The position numbers and the translations under genes were made by a program. Positions 7,161 to 8,515 of a DNA stretch of 8,515 bases are shown piece by piece. How positions within the stretch are numbered: the stretch's first letter is position 1; every line of letters begins with the position of its first letter. A model generated the notes under the pieces. It was not told where the DNA came from. It saw only the letters and a program-made list of their open reading frames with translations, and searched no databases. Source of the DNA: Fimbriimonadaceae bacterium (lineage in GTDB: Bacteria > Armatimonadota > Fimbriimonadia > Fimbriimonadales > Fimbriimonadaceae); contig JALHPH010000017.1 of the NCBI GenBank assembly GCA_022842565.1, positions 3,702 to 12,216 of the forward strand, given 5' to 3'.

Positions 7161-7643
7161 ATGAAACGATTCTTACCGCTCACTGCGCTTTTCATCTTGG
7201 CCACTCCGCTGCTTGCTGGTTTCGCAGGAGCTCTGCTGGAGGAGAAAACGATTCCGGCTGGCGATCTTCGCACCATTCTGACCGACCTTAAGCTCAAGAC
7301 CGAGGAGGAAAAGGATGAGGAGGAGAAGACCTTTTTCATGATCGAAACGGACGATGCCACCGTCGTGATGTACCAATATGGCGGCGAGGGTGACACCGCG
7401 AGCAGCGTGCAGCTGCGGGCCATCATGGAGGCGGACGCTGACGATGAACTGCTGCTGCCCAAGCTGAACGCCTGGAACGCCGTGGAGCGCTACACCAAAG
7501 CCTACACCGACGGCGAGGGCGGAGTGATGCTGGAGCAAGACCTGGATCTGGCGGCAGGGTTCGACAAAGGCGCGATCAAAAAGTACGTGAAGGACTTCAT
7601 GGACGCACTGCCCAAGTTCCAAAAAATGATGGAAGCTGAGTAA
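7161..7643 (+). CDS. Exported YbjN domain protein
   Basis: The frame is open upstream into ruvB, but the best start is ATG 7161. It gives a clear signal peptide (MKR, then FLPLTALFILATPLLAG, likely cut near AGA at 22-24) and sits 13 bases after the ruvB stop. ATG 7134 would overlap ruvB and lacks that N-terminus. The 160-residue product contains LNAWNAVERYTKAY (102-115) and VMLEQDLDLAAGF (122-134), followed by an amphipathic C-terminal helix ending LPKF. This arrangement is typical of YbjN-like domains (PF10722), a fold related to type III secretion chaperones. A very acidic Glu/Lys/Asp stretch (48-56) sits in the first half. YbjN of enterobacteria is cytosolic and linked to stress and motility regulation; the exported form here must differ in role. 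It may be co-transcribed with ruvB, and a strong terminator follows. Confidence 0.75.
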   Translation: MKRFLPLTALFILATPLLAGFAGALLEEKTIPAGDLRTILTDLKLKTEEEKDEEEKTFFMIETDDATVVMYQYGGEGDTASSVQLRAIMEADADDELLLPKLNAWNAVERYTKAYTDGEGGVMLEQDLDLAAGFDKGAIKKYVKDFMDALPKFQKMMEAE

Positions 7644-7661
7644 GCGCCTCGCTGTTAACTT

Positions 7662-7694
7662 CAAAACGCCACGGCACAAGGCCGTGGCGTTTTG
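7662..7694 (+). terminator. Intrinsic terminator, possibly bidirectional
   Basis: A perfect 14-bp inverted repeat lies 18 bases after the YbjN stop: left arm CAAAACGCCACGGC (7662-7675), loop ACAAG, right arm GCCGTGGCGTTTTG (7681-7694). The nine-pair GC-rich core is flanked by AAAA on the left and TTTT on the right, so it could terminate on either strand. It closes the long operon and insulates the DUF4434 gene. Confidence 0.9.
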
Positions 7695-7701
7695 CTATCA
7701 T
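7693..7701 (+). promoter_or_regulatory. Predicted extended -10 promoter of the DUF4434 gene
   Basis: TG at 7693-7694, one base, then TATCAT at 7696-7701 forms an extended -10 element. The same TATCAT hexamer is seen before tRNA-Leu. No good -35 is visible, as that place is taken by the terminator stem; extended -10 promoters can do without one. Eight bases separate the box from the ATG at 7710, so the transcript would be leaderless or nearly so. Confidence 0.5.
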
Positions 7702-7709
7702 CGGGGCCG

Positions 7710-8515
7710 ATGACCACGCTTCGCATCTCTGGCACGTTTCTGGACGAGATCACTCACGACATCCCGAGTCAGAACTGGGGCGAAGCCGAATGGCGTCGCG
7801 AGTTTGCTCTTTATCAGAGGATCGGGATCGACACGGTCATCATCATCCGGGCCGGATACAAGAATAAATGCATCTTTCAGGCCAAGTGCCTGCCCGATCT
7901 GCTCCCGGTTTACGACGACATTGGCGAGATGTTTTTCTCGCTCGCCGAGGAGTACGGGCTCAAAGTCTTTTTTGGCACTTACGATAGCGGGCACTATTGG
8001 TGGAAGCGCACCTGGTGGAAGGAAGTCGAGATCAATCGGGCCTTTAATGAAGAAGCCTGGGCGCGGTACGGGCATCATACAAGCTTCGCCGGTTGGTATC
8101 TGAGCCACGAATCGGGCCGGAACGACTCACACATTATCGAGCTTTTTCAGCACATCGGCGGTCATTGCCGAGAAATTGCTCAAAAACCGGTGCTGATTTC
8201 ACCCTATCCGCAAGGCGCGAAGCAGCTTGGAGAAAATGCGTTGACTTTGGACGAGTCGTTCGACCACTGGAACCGGATTTTTGATGAGGTTCACGAAGTG
8301 GTGGACTATTGCGCGTTCCAAGATGGACAGGTGCACTACGAGGAGCTTCCCCGATTTATCGAAGGAATCGGCGAACTCGGCAAAAAATATGGAATTACGA
8401 TTTGGTCGAACTTAGAGTGCTTTGATCGGGATATGCCGATTAAATTCCCGCCCGCGGACTGGCGATATTTGCGATTTAAAATCGAGACCGCTTCGAAAGT
8501 CGCGGAAAAGATCAT
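7710..8515 (+). CDS. DUF4434 glycoside-hydrolase-like TIM-barrel protein (3' partial)
   Basis: The frame is open without stop from ATG 7710 to the window edge (268 full codons), so the C-terminus is missing. The product starts MTTLRISGTFLDEITHDIP and continues with NWGEAEWRREF (22-32), GIDTVIIIRAGYK (39-51), EEYGLKVFFGTYDSG (80-94) and FAGWYLSHESG (126-136). SNLECF (233-238) lies in the last third. These blocks match DUF4434 (PF14488), a TIM-barrel family related to glycoside hydrolase clans. By analogy with clan GH-A enzymes, Glu134 (GWYLSHE) and Glu236 (WSNLE) are candidate acid/base and nucleophile; this is inferred, and no substrate is established. No signal peptide is seen, which suggests cytosolic action on small saccharides or glycosides. 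Its transcription looks independent of the operon upstream because a terminator and a promoter lie in between. Confidence 0.85.
   Translation, partial: MTTLRISGTFLDEITHDIPSQNWGEAEWRREFALYQRIGIDTVIIIRAGYKNKCIFQAKCLPDLLPVYDDIGEMFFSLAEEYGLKVFFGTYDSGHYWWKRTWWKEVEINRAFNEEAWARYGHHTSFAGWYLSHESGRNDSHIIELFQHIGGHCREIAQKPVLISPYPQGAKQLGENALTLDESFDHWNRIFDEVHEVVDYCAFQDGQVHYEELPRFIEGIGELGKKYGITIWSNLECFDRDMPIKFPPADWRYLRFKIETASKVAEKI

Noticed and set aside
7302..7332. Purine-rich GAGGAGGA direct repeat, possible regulatory repeat or internal ribosome site
   Set aside because: It is fully explained by the coded acidic Glu/Lys stretch of the YbjN-like protein. No start codon with a meaningful frame follows.

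Overview
The window looks like an ordinary chromosomal segment of a fairly GC-rich, free-living bacterium. It carries ruvAB, a tRNA-Leu gene and several enzymes of large environmental families. A PF12831-type FAD oxidoreductase, a DUF4127 protein and a DUF4434 TIM-barrel protein together suggest Armatimonadota (for example a Fimbriimonadia-like lineage) or a similar environmental phylum. This is an inference from gene content only; no marker gene for classification was tested. There is no sign of phage, transposon, integron or CRISPR content.

Layout: (1) positions 1-1550 hold a plus-strand FAD-dependent oxidoreductase cut at its 5' end by the window edge. (2) It converges with a minus-strand atypical SDR (NAD(P)-dependent epimerase/reductase-like), and their stop codons overlap at 1547-1550. 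(3) A 42-bp divergent gap separates the SDR from a plus-strand tRNA-Leu(CAA). (4) From 2661 to 7147 runs a tight operon of five genes: a secreted DUF4127 protein, a Flavodoxin_2-fold NAD(P)H oxidoreductase, an alpha/beta hydrolase, ruvA and ruvB. All four junctions are the same 4-base ATGA stop/start overlap. (5) An exported YbjN-like protein follows ruvB by 13 bp and is closed by a perfect 14-bp hairpin terminator. (6) A DUF4434 putative glycoside-hydrolase-like protein starts at 7710 from its own promoter and runs off the 3' edge.

How the genes work together: RuvA and RuvB form the Holliday-junction branch-migration motor, and no ruvC lies in this window. The other three operon members have no obvious mechanistic link to recombination, so the shared transcript probably reflects co-expression rather than one pathway. 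Several starts lack a Shine-Dalgarno sequence. At two monocistronic or first-gene starts (2661 and 7710) a -10-like box lies only 6-8 bases before the ATG, which suggests leaderless transcripts.

I did not find a clear undescribed defence, mobile or RNA-based system. The most worthwhile leads are the coupling of the uncharacterised exported DUF4127 protein with ruvAB, the exported YbjN protein behind ruvB, and the leaderless promoter pattern.
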